A DNA stretch of 64,000 nt, taken from Insolitispirillum peregrinum. Its GTDB lineage: Bacteria; Pseudomonadota; Alphaproteobacteria; Rhodospirillales; Rhodospirillaceae. The position numbers and the translations under genes were made by a program. The notes beneath the pieces were generated by a model, which did not search any database, had not been told where the DNA came from, and saw nothing but the letters and a program-made list of their open reading frames with translations. Below, one piece after another: positions 38,443-47,839 of the stretch. Numbering within the stretch: position 1 is the stretch's first letter; every line of letters starts with the position of its first letter. Where the stretch lies: NCBI RefSeq assembly GCF_900156605.1, contig NZ_FTOA01000001.1, forward strand, positions 558,001 to 622,000. Direction: 5' to 3'.

Positions 38443-40251
38443 ATGGATCTCCTCAGCATTCAGTCGGTCAGCTCTGCGACGACCAACAAAACGGCGTCGT
38501 CGACTGCGACCTCTGCCAGCGAGGCTAGCGATGCCGGATCTTCCTTTGCTTCGCTCCTGACCCAGACTGCTTTTGGCAATGCTGCGTCATTGTCGTTGAC
38601 GCCAGCTCCGGCTGTGACGCAACGGGCAACCTCCTCTGAGCCTGAGGCCAGGGAACCGGTGCGCCGGGATGCTCCGTCGGCCAAAGAAAAGCCGGTTCGG
38701 GAAACTGCCGATGCCCGTACCAGTTCCTCTACGACCGATGACGTCGAAGAGGATGGCGATGAGGATGACGGGCAGTCTTCGGCTCAGGCCGAGCCTCCGT
38801 TCTGGATGCAGGTCGGACAGATGCCGACCGAACAGGCCCCTGTGGCGACCTCTGTCGGGGTAACAGCCGGAACTGTTGTTGATGGCGACAGCTCGCTGAC
38901 CGCTCAGGGCGGGGACGATCTGCTGCAGGGTGAGGCTGCCGGGGATCAGTTGCTTTCGGCGCAGGCTGCCGCACCGGTGAAACCTGTGGGACCGTTGGGC
39001 CAGTTGGCGGCTCAGGCTGCTGTCCAGCAGCAAGAAAATACGGCCCCGGTGATGCCCCAGCCCCAGACAACGACCACTCAGTCGGATGCGCCCCAGCCTG
39101 TCGTTCAGGCGCAGGCCGTGGTGCAGGATCCGGCTGCGGCCCAGCAGGCTGTCCAGACCCAGGCCAACACATCGGCTCAGGCTCAGGGCATTGCCAAAGC
39201 GATGGGGACGCAGAATCAGGGCAAGACTGTCAAGGTTGAGGTCGATGTCCAGCAGGCTGCGACCAGCAGCACGCAGAATGCCCCTGCCACTGATGCTGCC
39301 AAGGTTGCTCCGACAACCGGGTTGACCCACCAGCAGGCGGCGGTAGCGAACACCGCGACTCAGGATGCTGATGCGCCCTTCATGACTTCTGGAGAAGTAG
39401 CAGACGCGGCGCAGGACGCCGTGGCGCCGGGGACTCCGAGTCTGGGGCAGCAGGTCGCACAGAATACCGCTCAGGGGCAGGGTGGGCCGGGGGCCCACGC
39501 AGCCCAGACCATGATGCAGTCACCGCAGGCCCAGCAGACGGCCGCTGTCGCTGCCGGGGCAACTGCGGCGGGCGCGGCTGCTGCTGCCGCTGATGCTTCC
39601 GCCACGGCAACGGCGGTCGATACCGCCGCCGCGACCACCGTTGCAGCCATTGATGATGTGGCCGGGGCCAGTTCTTCCGGCAGCTCGACCTCTTCGTCGA
39701 TGACCACCCCGCTGGGAACCTTCGGCCAGAGCCTGTCGGCCCAGCAGGGAACCTCGACCGCTGGTCAGACGCAGGCCGCTGCGAACCCGCAGTCTCCCCT
39801 GCAGCAACAGGCCGTCGAGCAGGTCAAGGTTAAAATTACGCAGCAGGCGGCTCAGGGGCTGGACAATATCCGCATCCAGCTGAACCCGGCCGAGCTGGGC
39901 CGGGTCGATGTCAAGCTGAGCGTGCGGGACGGTCGGGTGACCGCCCATGTGACCGCTGACAGCCAGTCAACGCTGGATGCCCTGAAAGCCGATGCGACCG
40001 GTCTGGTCAAGTCGCTGGGGGATGCCGGTCTGCAGGCTGACAGCAATTCCCTCAGTTTCTCGTTGCGCGGTGAAAATGCCGCTGGACAGATGATGTCTGG
40101 CAACGAAGGCGGGAATGGCCGCGGTGCAGGCAATCCCTATGGCGGCCGGGGTCAGACTCTGGAAGATGGCCTTGATCTGGGAGTGCCGGATATGGAAACC
40201 ATTCGCAGCCAGCAGGCCGCGGCCCGTGGCGGGGTTGATATCAACGTGTAA
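38443..40251 (+). CDS. fliK: Flagellar hook-length control protein FliK
   Basis: A 602-residue protein with a long Ala/Gln/Thr-rich low-complexity N-terminal part (about 1-440), which serves as the molecular ruler in this family, and a conserved C-terminal Flg_hook domain at about 465-550 (LDNIRIQLNPAELGRVDVKL, SVRDGRVTAHVTADSQ). The domain switches the export apparatus from hook to filament substrates. The ATG at 38443 gives MDLLSIQSVSS, preceded by GAGGACAG. It is the first gene after an RpoN-type promoter and is followed by flgD and flgE. Confidence 0.93.
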   Translation: MDLLSIQSVSSATTNKTASSTATSASEASDAGSSFASLLTQTAFGNAASLSLTPAPAVTQRATSSEPEAREPVRRDAPSAKEKPVRETADARTSSSTTDDVEEDGDEDDGQSSAQAEPPFWMQVGQMPTEQAPVATSVGVTAGTVVDGDSSLTAQGGDDLLQGEAAGDQLLSAQAAAPVKPVGPLGQLAAQAAVQQQENTAPVMPQPQTTTTQSDAPQPVVQAQAVVQDPAAAQQAVQTQANTSAQAQGIAKAMGTQNQGKTVKVEVDVQQAATSSTQNAPATDAAKVAPTTGLTHQQAAVANTATQDADAPFMTSGEVADAAQDAVAPGTPSLGQQVAQNTAQGQGGPGAHAAQTMMQSPQAQQTAAVAAGATAAGAAAAAADASATATAVDTAAATTVAAIDDVAGASSSGSSTSSSMTTPLGTFGQSLSAQQGTSTAGQTQAAANPQSPLQQQAVEQVKVKITQQAAQGLDNIRIQLNPAELGRVDVKLSVRDGRVTAHVTADSQSTLDALKADATGLVKSLGDAGLQADSNSLSFSLRGENAAGQMMSGNEGGNGRGAGNPYGGRGQTLEDGLDLGVPDMETIRSQQAAARGGVDINV

Positions 40252-40357
40252 GGCTGGTCCATGAGTATGGGTTGGTCTGCCGGGTAAAAACTGGTGAGAT
40301 GTCCGTTCCTGAAGGGCCGGACCCTTTCCGGAAAGTGTTACTGGTTTTGGTAAGAGC

Positions 40358-40384
40358 CTGAAGAGGCTACTTCGTCGTCTTCAG
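40358..40384 (+). promoter_or_regulatory. Alternative hairpins in the flgD leader
   Basis: CTGAAGA (40358-40364) can pair with TCTTCAG (40378-40384). The overlapping AGCCT-gaag-AGGCT forms an exclusive alternative. The right arm ends just before the AAGGA ribosome site of flgD, so one fold could limit its access. The arms are short. Confidence 0.35.
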
Positions 40385-40398
40385 TAAGGATTAGAACA

Positions 40399-41154
40399 AT
40401 GCCTTCTGTGACAGGTGCTCAGGAAAGCGTCGCCCTCGGGAACGCCTATACCCAATCAACGTCATCGGGCCGCAACAAGCTGGCCAATGACATGAATACA
40501 TTCTTGACCATGCTGACCACGCAGCTCAAGAACCAGGATCCGCTGTCACCGATGGACTCTAATGAGTTTACCAACCAGTTGGTGCAGTTTGCCCAGGTGG
40601 AACAGCAGATCGCGCAGAACGAAAAACTCGACAGTCTGGTCACCGTCGGCAAGGGTAGCCAGGCATCGATGGCCGTTCAGTACATCGGCATGAACATCGA
40701 AGCCGAAAGCAGCAAGATGCCGTTGCAGGATGGTGCAGGGCGCTTTGCCTATGGCCTGAAGGCCGATGCCAAGTCGGTCGGGATCATGATCACCGACAGC
40801 GCGGGCAAGACGGTCTATACCACCTCTGGTCTGACCACCGCCGGTGTCCATGACTTCAAGTGGGACGGCAAGGATGCTGACGGCAACCAGCTTGACGATG
40901 GCATCTATAACATCTCGGTTACGGCTCTTGATAAGGATGGGGCTTCGATCGACACCTGGACGACGGTCTTCGGGACCGTGGACGGGGTTACCACCCAGAA
41001 TGGGGAAACCATGCTGGTGATGGGTAAGGTCGGTGTGGCGCTGTCTGATGTGTTGTCGGTGACACCGAAGAAAGAGGTTGCCAGCACGGGGACGGCTACG
41101 GGTACGGATGCCTCTTCGACCGACAGCGACAGCTCGGATAGCTCCAGCGGTTAA
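40399..41154 (+). CDS. flgD: Flagellar hook assembly protein FlgD (hook cap)
   Basis: A 251-residue hook scaffold. The N-terminal export and assembly region is conserved (MNTFLTMLTTQLKNQDPLSP, MDSNEFTNQLVQFAQVEQQ). A FlgD Ig-like/Tudor region follows (DSAGKTVYTTSGLTTAGVHD, FKWDGKDADGNQLDDGIYN). A Ser/Asp/Thr-rich tail ends the protein. FlgD caps the growing hook and is removed afterwards. The ATG at 40399 follows AAGGA. It lies between fliK and flgE in the same direction. Confidence 0.95.
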   Translation: MPSVTGAQESVALGNAYTQSTSSGRNKLANDMNTFLTMLTTQLKNQDPLSPMDSNEFTNQLVQFAQVEQQIAQNEKLDSLVTVGKGSQASMAVQYIGMNIEAESSKMPLQDGAGRFAYGLKADAKSVGIMITDSAGKTVYTTSGLTTAGVHDFKWDGKDADGNQLDDGIYNISVTALDKDGASIDTWTTVFGTVDGVTTQNGETMLVMGKVGVALSDVLSVTPKKEVASTGTATGTDASSTDSDSSDSSSG

Positions 41155-41242
41155 TTCTGCTGATCTGTCAGAACGCTTCGAGAAATTATCAGAAAGATAA
41201 AAGTCTGCCGCTTGAACGGCATGAGCTTAAGGAGTTACCACC

Positions 41243-43399
41243 ATGTCGCTTTACGGTGCTTTGTATGCGGGTGTTTCCGGCCTGGCGTCCCAGTCCAGTG
41301 CGATGGGGGCCATTGCCGATAACGTCACCAACGTCAACACCACCGGTTACAAGGGAACCCAGACCAATTTCCAGACCCTGGTGACCAAGCAGGTTTCCTC
41401 CACCAAGTACAGCCCCGGTGGTGTGCAGTCGGCACCGCGCAAGGGCATTGACGTGCAGGGGCTGCTGCAGGCGACCACCTCCTCGACCGACATGGGGATT
41501 TCGGGCGGCGGTTTCTTTGTGGTGTCGGATCAGGCGCAGACCTCCAGCGGTTTTGCCTATACCCGCGCCGGTTCGTTCAAGGTTGACAAGGACGGCTATC
41601 TGAAGAACGTCGGTGGCTATTTCCTGCAGGGCTGGCCGCTGGAAAACTGGGATGGTACGGCGACGGCGGCCCAGGTTCCGGTGGATGGAAACATCTACAT
41701 GAAGTCCTACAAGAACAGCAGCGGCGACACCTATTACATGAATGACAACGCTGTTGACAGCGTTAACATGCAGCCGCTGAACCTGCAAAAGATCGGTGGC
41801 ACGGCGCGTGCGACCTCAACGCTGGCCATCGGTGCCAACCTGCCGGGTGGTACCAGTGTGGCGGTCGGAACCACTGCCAAGACCAACGCGCTGGTTTATG
41901 ACACCCTCGGCAACAGCCACAACCTGAACTTCACCTGGATGAAGCGGGCCCAGAATTCCTGGGATTTCGAAGCTGTGCCGCCGGAAGGCGCGAAGTACGT
42001 TACCCTCGACGACCAAAGCTCGGTGCATAACACCTATTTTGCTGCTGGTCGCATGGATTTTTCGTCGGTCCCGGCCAACGGTTCGTCGATGACCATGGGC
42101 TTTGGTGGTCAAACCTATACCTTTAGGTTCGGCACCAGCTCAGCTGACATGCCGGAAGTGGCAGGCGACAACTCGGCTGACTTGTCCGGGTTCGTGGATG
42201 CTGCCACTAATGAAGGTAATACCATCGAGATTAATGGGGTCACCTTTAAACTGACCTCCAGTGCGACCGCTGATACGGATATCGACATCACCGGCCTGAC
42301 CACCGATGCGGAGGTCAATTCCCGTCTGATCGATACGGTGGAATCGTACTTCGATAGCCACTATGGCGCTGGGAACTATATCAAGGACGATGGGTCGGGG
42401 TCGGGGACGGGCTTTACCACTGTATTCCCTGTGACTGCTGGTACAGTTGGGGGGGCGTTCAGTGCGCCGGCCAACACCGATAACAACGGTTCGCTGGGCA
42501 CCAACGTATTCAGCATCGATATCGCTGGCAAGTCGCTGAGCCAGGTGCTGGACCAGTTGGGCCGTCAGGTCAACACCGCCCAGGCGCTGGCCTTTGGGGC
42601 TCCGAATACTCCGCCGAGCACCTGGGGTGGCCGTGTTGCCGGTGAAAACAGCATCCTGTTCCGTCAGGGCAGCACCACCGACTCCCTGACCGTCGATACC
42701 AGCGCCCTGCTGAACAGCAGCAGCAATTCTGCCGTGCTGCAGTCCGGCGCGTGGTCGATCGAAGCGCTGTCTTCGTCGGTCAATGGCAACGATGCCACCA
42801 AGAATGCGGTGACCTTCAGCGGTGACGGTTCTGTCGACACCCTGATGGGCAAAGATGAAACCGACGAGCCGGACCCGCGCTTGCAGATCAAGATTGGCTG
42901 GGCCAACGGTGCTGCGGATATGGATGGGTCAGAGTCCGCTGCGATCTCCCTGTTCCTGGGGAACTACAACTCCAAGGACGGTCTGCAGCAGCTGGCGGGT
43001 GATTACCAGCTGAACTACCTGAGCCAGAACGGTAACAAGTTCGGGAACTTCTCCGGGGTGAGCATCGGCGAAGATGGTATCGTCACCGCCCAGTTCGACA
43101 ACGGCGTGACCACCCCGATCTTCATGATCCCGGTTGCCAGCTTTGTGAACCCGAACGGCATGGAATCGATGACCGGCAACGTGTTCCAGCAGACCGACGT
43201 GTCTGGTTTGCCGACCGTCCGCGAAGCCGGTTCGGCTGGCGCCGGTACCATTGCTGGTGCGTCTCTGGAAGGCTCGACGGTTGATCTGGGTGAGGAATTC
43301 ACCAGCATGATCACCACCCAGCGTGCCTATTCGGCGGCGTCAAAGATCATTACCACCGCTGACGACATGCTGGATGAACTGGTCAACATCAAACGTTAA
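41243..43399 (+). CDS. flgE: Flagellar hook protein FlgE
   Basis: A 718-residue hook subunit, much longer than the ~400 residues of enterobacterial FlgE, with the extra length in the surface-exposed middle. The N-terminal rod/hook signature is SLYGALYAGVSGLASQSSAM and DNVTNVNTTGYKG; the C-terminus is RAYSAASKIITTADDMLDEL. Both ends form the inner coiled-coil tube. The ATG at 41243 has the strong ribosome site AAGGAGTTACCACC. A strong terminator follows, ending the fliK-flgD-flgE group. Confidence 0.96.
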   Translation: MSLYGALYAGVSGLASQSSAMGAIADNVTNVNTTGYKGTQTNFQTLVTKQVSSTKYSPGGVQSAPRKGIDVQGLLQATTSSTDMGISGGGFFVVSDQAQTSSGFAYTRAGSFKVDKDGYLKNVGGYFLQGWPLENWDGTATAAQVPVDGNIYMKSYKNSSGDTYYMNDNAVDSVNMQPLNLQKIGGTARATSTLAIGANLPGGTSVAVGTTAKTNALVYDTLGNSHNLNFTWMKRAQNSWDFEAVPPEGAKYVTLDDQSSVHNTYFAAGRMDFSSVPANGSSMTMGFGGQTYTFRFGTSSADMPEVAGDNSADLSGFVDAATNEGNTIEINGVTFKLTSSATADTDIDITGLTTDAEVNSRLIDTVESYFDSHYGAGNYIKDDGSGSGTGFTTVFPVTAGTVGGAFSAPANTDNNGSLGTNVFSIDIAGKSLSQVLDQLGRQVNTAQALAFGAPNTPPSTWGGRVAGENSILFRQGSTTDSLTVDTSALLNSSSNSAVLQSGAWSIEALSSSVNGNDATKNAVTFSGDGSVDTLMGKDETDEPDPRLQIKIGWANGAADMDGSESAAISLFLGNYNSKDGLQQLAGDYQLNYLSQNGNKFGNFSGVSIGEDGIVTAQFDNGVTTPIFMIPVASFVNPNGMESMTGNVFQQTDVSGLPTVREAGSAGAGTIAGASLEGSTVDLGEEFTSMITTQRAYSAASKIITTADDMLDELVNIKR

Positions 43400-43430
43400 T
43401 CTGCGTTTGTGGTATCCTTATGCACCTTGT

Positions 43431-43459
43431 GGCCCTGGTTTCGACCGGGGCCTTTTTTT
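43431..43459 (+). terminator. Terminator after flgE
   Basis: GGCCCTGGT pairs with ACCGGGGCC (one G-T) around the stable tetraloop TTCG, followed by seven Ts, 31 bp after the flgE stop. Confidence 0.93.
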
Positions 43460-43581
43460 ATTTAAGGCTTTGGAAAGGGTGAATGTTTTATCATCTGCCG
43501 CTGTATGGAAAAGAAGTTTCCCGGCACTGGCAGATGGTTGACCTGAAAAGTGCACGCAGGGCGACAAGGGGGCAGGACGCC

Positions 43582-44619
43582 ATGGATCAGCAGTATACCG
43601 TCGGTATTATTGGCTATGGTAAAGTGGGGCGAACACGTCATCGTATTGTTGATGCTCATCCCCGCTTGCGGCTGATTACAGTGTGTGATGTCTCTCCGCC
43701 CTCAAGTGGTGAGGTGGGGGTGCCGGTCCATACACAGTGGCAGGCGGCTCTTGATATGTGCCCGGATATTGTGTTCGTCTGCACAACCAACGAGATGATC
43801 CCTGATATCGCGGTGGCTGCACTGGATGCGGGGTGCCACGTATTTTGCGAAAAGCCTCCGGGGCGAACCGTCGCCGATATCGAAAAAATGCGGGCTGCGG
43901 AAAATGCCCATCCACACCTCAAGCTGAAATTCGGCTTCAACCATCGCTACCACGAAGCGGTTCGGAATGCCCGGATGGTGATTGAAAGAGGCCGTCTGGG
44001 GCGTCTGCTATGGGCGCGCGGTATTTACGGCAAGGCGGGTGGCAATGCCTATGATCGCAACTGGCGAAATGATCCGGCACGCTCTGGCGGTGGAATCCTG
44101 ATTGATCAGGGCATCCACATGATGGACCTGATGCGGATGTACTGCGGTGATTTCGTTGATTTTAAAGCCTATTTGGGGGCGATGTACTGGAATTTGCCAG
44201 TCGAAGACAATGCCTTTGTGATGATGCGGACCGCAGGGGATCGCGTTGCCATGCTGCATTCGTCAGCCACCCAATGGCGGCATCGCTTCAAGCTGGACCT
44301 TTATCTTGAGCGCGGTTTTCTGGAGCTGGAGGGCATATTGTCTTCGACCCAGACCTATGGCCGTGAAAGCCTGAAAATCGCCCGCGTTCTGTATGATGCC
44401 GAAGGGTATCCGCTGCCCAATCCCGATGAGACAATCAGTTTCTATAGCGAAGATCGCTCGTGGGAGCTGGAGGTTGAGGATTTCGTGCGGGCCATTGATC
44501 TGGATCTGGTCGTGGGTGATGGCAATTCAGCCGATGCGCTGGCGGTCATGCAGATGGTGCAGGCTGTGTACAGTCAAGGAGACCAGTTGTCTCCTCTTTC
44601 AGCCCCGTTAGCGGAGTAA
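43582..44619 (+). CDS. Gfo/Idh/MocA-family oxidoreductase
   Basis: A 345-residue NAD(P)-dependent dehydrogenase of the sugar/inositol type. The Rossmann start is VGIIGYGKVGRTRH; CEKPPGRTVAD holds the conserved EKP lysine; GGGILIDQGIHMMDL carries the catalytic DxxxH-type residues. The ATG at 43582 gives MDQQYTVGIIGYG; two in-frame starts upstream would add unmatched residues. It lies 6 bp before a methyltransferase gene, directly after the hook operon. This suggests synthesis of a modified sugar, perhaps for flagellar or surface glycans, but that is inference. Confidence 0.9.
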   Translation: MDQQYTVGIIGYGKVGRTRHRIVDAHPRLRLITVCDVSPPSSGEVGVPVHTQWQAALDMCPDIVFVCTTNEMIPDIAVAALDAGCHVFCEKPPGRTVADIEKMRAAENAHPHLKLKFGFNHRYHEAVRNARMVIERGRLGRLLWARGIYGKAGGNAYDRNWRNDPARSGGGILIDQGIHMMDLMRMYCGDFVDFKAYLGAMYWNLPVEDNAFVMMRTAGDRVAMLHSSATQWRHRFKLDLYLERGFLELEGILSSTQTYGRESLKIARVLYDAEGYPLPNPDETISFYSEDRSWELEVEDFVRAIDLDLVVGDGNSADALAVMQMVQAVYSQGDQLSPLSAPLAE

Positions 44620-44625
44620 CTGGCC

Positions 44626-45633
44626 ATGAAAACGTCGATTATTCTGGACGAAATTGACCGCGATGCCGTCCGTCCGGCCAAAGAGTTTTCCCGTTACGCC
44701 GAATATTTGCGCTTTGATCTGGCGCGTTTGCTGATCGAAGACGAGGTACGCTGGATTGAGCGGGATTGCCCGGGGTGCTGTTATCAGGGCGCGCCGGTGC
44801 TGTTTCACAAGGATGGTGTCACCTATCATGATTGCCCCCGCTGCTTTACCCGTTTTGTGTCACCGGTACCGGAACAGGCGGCTCTGGATGTGCTGGGCGT
44901 GCGGGGACGGGCGGCCCAGTTTCGCCGCCACCTGTTTGAGCAGCGTCTGAAAGAGCGTTTTCAGGCATCCTTGCGAACCAACGTGCTGGACTGGTTGTTG
45001 CAACGCTGTGATGAAAACAGCGTTGGGGGGAGATCATACTGTGAGATCGGTGGCGAAAATCTCGGTTGGTTCGCCGATGTGGCAGAGAATCGCCTGTTCG
45101 AGCAGGTAACACTCGTTTCCCCCATTCCGACGGTACTGGAAACGCCAGGGGTCCGTCAGGTCGGCAGTCTGGAGCAGGCGGGGCAGGGTTTTGATGTTCT
45201 GGTCACACACACTGCACTGGACCGCCACTCGGACCCGGATGGTTTGCTGGGGCAGATGGCAGACCATTTGGCTCCGGGGGGGCTGCTGGCGATCACCGCG
45301 GCCTGTGCCAGTGGCCTGGAGCACCGCTTGCTGGGGCGTGATGCGCCCAGTTTGCTTCCGCTGGATCGGCTGACGGTCTTTTCGGTGGAAGGTATCCAGA
45401 CGGCTCTGGAGCGTCACGGCCTGCGCGTGATTGAACTCAGCACGCCGGGACGGATGGATGTCGAGACCGTGGCGTCGTATCTGGCCGAGCGTGTGCCACA
45501 GGAAACTGGCGGCGGTGACTTCTGGCGGTATCTGATGGGGCGATCTGACCCGATGTTGCGGCGCAACCTGCAAATTTTCCTGCAGGAGAACCTGCTGAGT
45601 TCATATCTGCGGGTGGCTGCGATCAAGGCGTAG
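44626..45633 (+). CDS. SAM-dependent methyltransferase-like protein with N-terminal Cys cluster
   Basis: A 335-residue protein. Its N-terminal part has a possible zinc ribbon, CPGCC (about 47-51) and CPRC (about 68-71). The middle resembles a class I methyltransferase, but the glycine-rich SAM loop is degenerate: SYCEIGGENLGWFADVAE instead of a canonical E.G.G.G. DHLAPGGLLAITA matches the post-motif strand. The ATG at 44626 has GGAG upstream and the gene is coupled to the oxidoreductase. I infer a sugar or polysaccharide methylation role; it may also be inactive as a methyltransferase. Confidence 0.75.
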   Translation: MKTSIILDEIDRDAVRPAKEFSRYAEYLRFDLARLLIEDEVRWIERDCPGCCYQGAPVLFHKDGVTYHDCPRCFTRFVSPVPEQAALDVLGVRGRAAQFRRHLFEQRLKERFQASLRTNVLDWLLQRCDENSVGGRSYCEIGGENLGWFADVAENRLFEQVTLVSPIPTVLETPGVRQVGSLEQAGQGFDVLVTHTALDRHSDPDGLLGQMADHLAPGGLLAITAACASGLEHRLLGRDAPSLLPLDRLTVFSVEGIQTALERHGLRVIELSTPGRMDVETVASYLAERVPQETGGGDFWRYLMGRSDPMLRRNLQIFLQENLLSSYLRVAAIKA

Positions 45634-45680
45634 GGATTGGTGTATTGATCTCCTGATCCCCGATCTTTCTTTAAAGATAA

Positions 45681-45765
45681 AAGGAGTGGGGTCCGGGGCC
45701 TTATGGCCCCGGCGAGGTGTGGAGCAGCGCTCCACGCCCTTGCTCCCTTACTGTCGTGTACTGTG
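45681..45765 (-). repeat. MITE-like element copy 4 (left-truncated)
   Basis: It contains GGGGTCCGGGGCC...GGCCCCGG, GTGGAGCAGCGCTCCAC (45719-45735) and an intact right end TGTCGTGTACTGTG (45752-45765). The other end is missing. The next 9 bp (GGGTTAGGT) are followed by TTAACGCACGCTGATCTAG (45775-45793), the hairpin-arm motif also found beside copy 6. Confidence 0.75.
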
Positions 45766-45979
45766 GGGTTAGGTTTAACGCACGCTGATCTAGTTTAGAC
45801 TCTTGTTTTATTACAATTATTACGCGTAAAGCCGGTTTCCACTTTTACGTTCGCATCTCCAAAACTGTTTCTCATATGGAAACAGTGTATGCGGTCTTCG
45901 CCGGATTGTTGCTGTGGCAGGCTGGGGGGTACAGTGAGGGCATGGTGATTGACCTCACGACGCAACAAGGATGCTGAAC
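45766..45979 (+). other. Promoter region of the dioxygenase gene
   Basis: An AT-rich stretch with a hairpin-arm remnant at 45775-45793. No gene is visible. The region 45800-45900 contains T/A-rich sequence suitable for a promoter. Confidence 0.35.
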
Positions 45980-46777
45980 ATGTCGCTCTTCCCCAGTGTT
46001 TTCATTTCGCATGGTTCTCCGGCCATTCTGCTGGAGCCCACCCCGTCGCATCATGCCCTGCTGGGGCTGGGGGCGAGCCTGAGTGAGGCTGCCGGCCGTT
46101 TGCCGTCGGTGATTGTCTCGGTGACGGCCCATTGGGAAACGGCGGAAGCCACTGTTTCGACCGCCGCCAATCCGCCGATGATTTATGATTTCTGGGGCTT
46201 CCCAAAGCCGCTCTATGAAGCTGTTTATCCGGCTCCGGGGCAGCCGGAAGTTGCCCGGCGGGCGATCAGTCTGCTGCAACAGGCGGGTGTGGCGGTGCGG
46301 GCCGATGGTCAGCGTGGCTATGACCACGGGACGTGGATTCCGCTGGCGCTGATGTTTCCGCAGGCGACAATTCCGGTGGTGCAGGTGTCGGTGCAGAGTG
46401 GCCGGAATGCTGCCCATCACTGGGCCGTTGGCCGGGCGTTGCGGGCGCTGCGCGAGGATGGGGCCCTGATCATCGGTAGCGGGTCACTGACCCATAACCT
46501 GCGGGCGGTGCATTGGGGGAATGTGGATGCCCCGGCGCCGGACTGGGTGGAAAGCTTTGGCAACTGGATCGAAGATGCGGTGGTGGCCGGTGAGTGGGAA
46601 AAGATCCGCGATCATTGGCACGAAGCGCCGTTTGCCGCCCGCAACCACCCGTCGCCGGAACATTTCCTGCCGTTGCTGGTGGCCGCTGGCGCGGGCAGTG
46701 ATCAGGGGCAGGGGACGGTTTTGCACCGTGGAACCGAACTGGGTGTGCTGCGGATGGATGCCTACGCCTTTTCGTGA
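45980..46777 (+). CDS. Extradiol dioxygenase, 4,5-DOPA dioxygenase (YgiD) family
   Basis: A 265-residue LigB-superfamily enzyme. Candidate metal and catalytic histidines are H11 (ISHGSP), H51 (TAHWE), H116 (DHGTW), H172 (SLTHNL) and H228 (NHPSPEHFLPLL). The family cleaves catechol rings using zinc or iron; E. coli YgiD and plant DODA act on DOPA, but the physiological bacterial substrate is uncertain. The ATG at 45980 has AAGG at suitable distance; an ATG three codons earlier overlaps that site. It is convergent with ubiX, only 3 bp apart at their stops. Confidence 0.9.
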   Translation: MSLFPSVFISHGSPAILLEPTPSHHALLGLGASLSEAAGRLPSVIVSVTAHWETAEATVSTAANPPMIYDFWGFPKPLYEAVYPAPGQPEVARRAISLLQQAGVAVRADGQRGYDHGTWIPLALMFPQATIPVVQVSVQSGRNAAHHWAVGRALRALREDGALIIGSGSLTHNLRAVHWGNVDAPAPDWVESFGNWIEDAVVAGEWEKIRDHWHEAPFAARNHPSPEHFLPLLVAAGAGSDQGQGTVLHRGTELGVLRMDAYAFS

Positions 46778-46780
46778 GCT

Positions 46781-47380
46781 TTATCTCCCCCCGGGGACGG
46801 GCCCGCTGCCGTCGGGCTCACCCCAGCGGGCGATCATTTCGCTGTCGAGATCAAACAGGTCCAGCACCCGGCCAACGGCATGGTTGACGATGTCATCGAT
46901 GCTTTGCGGGCGGGTGTAAAAGGCCGGAACCGGCGGGGCGATGATCCCGCCCATTTCGGTGACGGCGGCCATGTGGCGGATATGGCCAAGGTGCAGCGGG
47001 GTTTCGCGCACCATCAGGACCAGCCGACGGCGCTCTTTCAGGCAGACATCGGCCGAGCGGGTCAGCAGGTTGGCCCCGACGCCGGTGGCGATTTCGCTCA
47101 GGCAGCGCACCGAGCAGGGGGCAACGATCATCCCCATGGTGCGGAACGAGCCGGAAGACGGTGCTGCCGCCATGTCATCAATGCGATGGCTGTGGCTGGC
47201 AAGGGCTTTGACGTCGGCGACCTTCATGTCCGATTCGTAGGCGAGGGTGATTTCCGCCGTTTTGGTCATCACCAGGTGTGTTTCGATACCAAGGCTTTGC
47301 AATACCTCGAGAATCCTGATGCCGTAAATGATGCCGGTTGCGCCACTGAGGCCAACGATCATGCGCCGTGGGGTGGTCAT
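46781..47380 (-). CDS. ubiX: Flavin prenyltransferase UbiX
   Basis: A 199-residue flavoprotein that makes the prenylated FMN cofactor of UbiD decarboxylases, used in ubiquinone synthesis. The N-terminal GLSGATGIIYG binds phosphate; SSGSFRTMGMIVAPCS and ETPLHLGHIRHM form the active site; and PPVPAFYTRP is the conserved lid. The ATG at 47380 is preceded by GGAGACACCCG on the coding strand. No ubiD is in the window. Confidence 0.95.
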   Translation of the reverse strand: MTTPRRMIVGLSGATGIIYGIRILEVLQSLGIETHLVMTKTAEITLAYESDMKVADVKALASHSHRIDDMAAAPSSGSFRTMGMIVAPCSVRCLSEIATGVGANLLTRSADVCLKERRRLVLMVRETPLHLGHIRHMAAVTEMGGIIAPPVPAFYTRPQSIDDIVNHAVGRVLDLFDLDSEMIARWGEPDGSGPVPGGR

Positions 47381-47534
47381 CGGGTGTCTCCGTTGCGTTT
47401 GGCAGCCGAATGGCGAAACGAAATTGTCGTTTCAATTTCATCAGTTACCAATTTATTGCAGAAAGGACTGGAAACCGAGCAAAAAAGGGCATATGTTTAC
47501 AGGGTATCTGACAGGCGATCAAGGGAGATTTGCC

Positions 47535-47708
47535 ATGGGCTATGACGCTCGTATCGATTCCCTGCGTATGAAGCATGCAGAACTTGATGAGGTGCTGGTT
47601 GCGGAAGCCAGACGCCCCGTCCCTGACCCGGCGATGCTCGCCGACCTCAAGCGCCAGAAACTTCGTATCAAGGATGAACTCGAGCGCATTGCCCAACCGG
47701 CTCACTGA
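47535..47708 (+). CDS. Small DUF465 (YdcH-family) protein
   Basis: A 57-residue charged helical protein beginning MGYDARIDSLRMKHAELDEV and containing PDPAMLADLKRQKLRIKDEL, the DUF465/YdcH signature. Two amphipathic helices joined at a Pro-rich turn are expected. The function is unknown. The ribosome site AAGGGAGA lies 8 bases before the ATG. A structured stretch and terminator follow. Confidence 0.88.
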   Translation: MGYDARIDSLRMKHAELDEVLVAEARRPVPDPAMLADLKRQKLRIKDELERIAQPAH

Positions 47709-47839
47709 GACCAACGGTGAGCGCACTCTGTTCTCAACAGCAGGAGTTATTACACGACGTGTTGAACGCAGCGAAAGGCCGCCCGTAGGCGCCAGTCCAA
47801 AGGACGGCTGTATCCACCGTGAACATCCTGACAGGGAGG
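47709..47839 (+). ncRNA. Possible structured RNA between the DUF465 gene and its terminator
   Basis: This non-coding stretch has several local hairpins before a strong terminator: CTGTT-ctc-AACAG, ACACG-a-CGTGT, and GCC-a-GTCC-aaa-GGAC-GGC (about 47791-47808). It could be a small RNA (total with terminator about 160 nt) or a structured 3' UTR. I could not match it to a known family by eye; 6S RNA was considered but no long rod-like fold was found. Confidence 0.3.
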
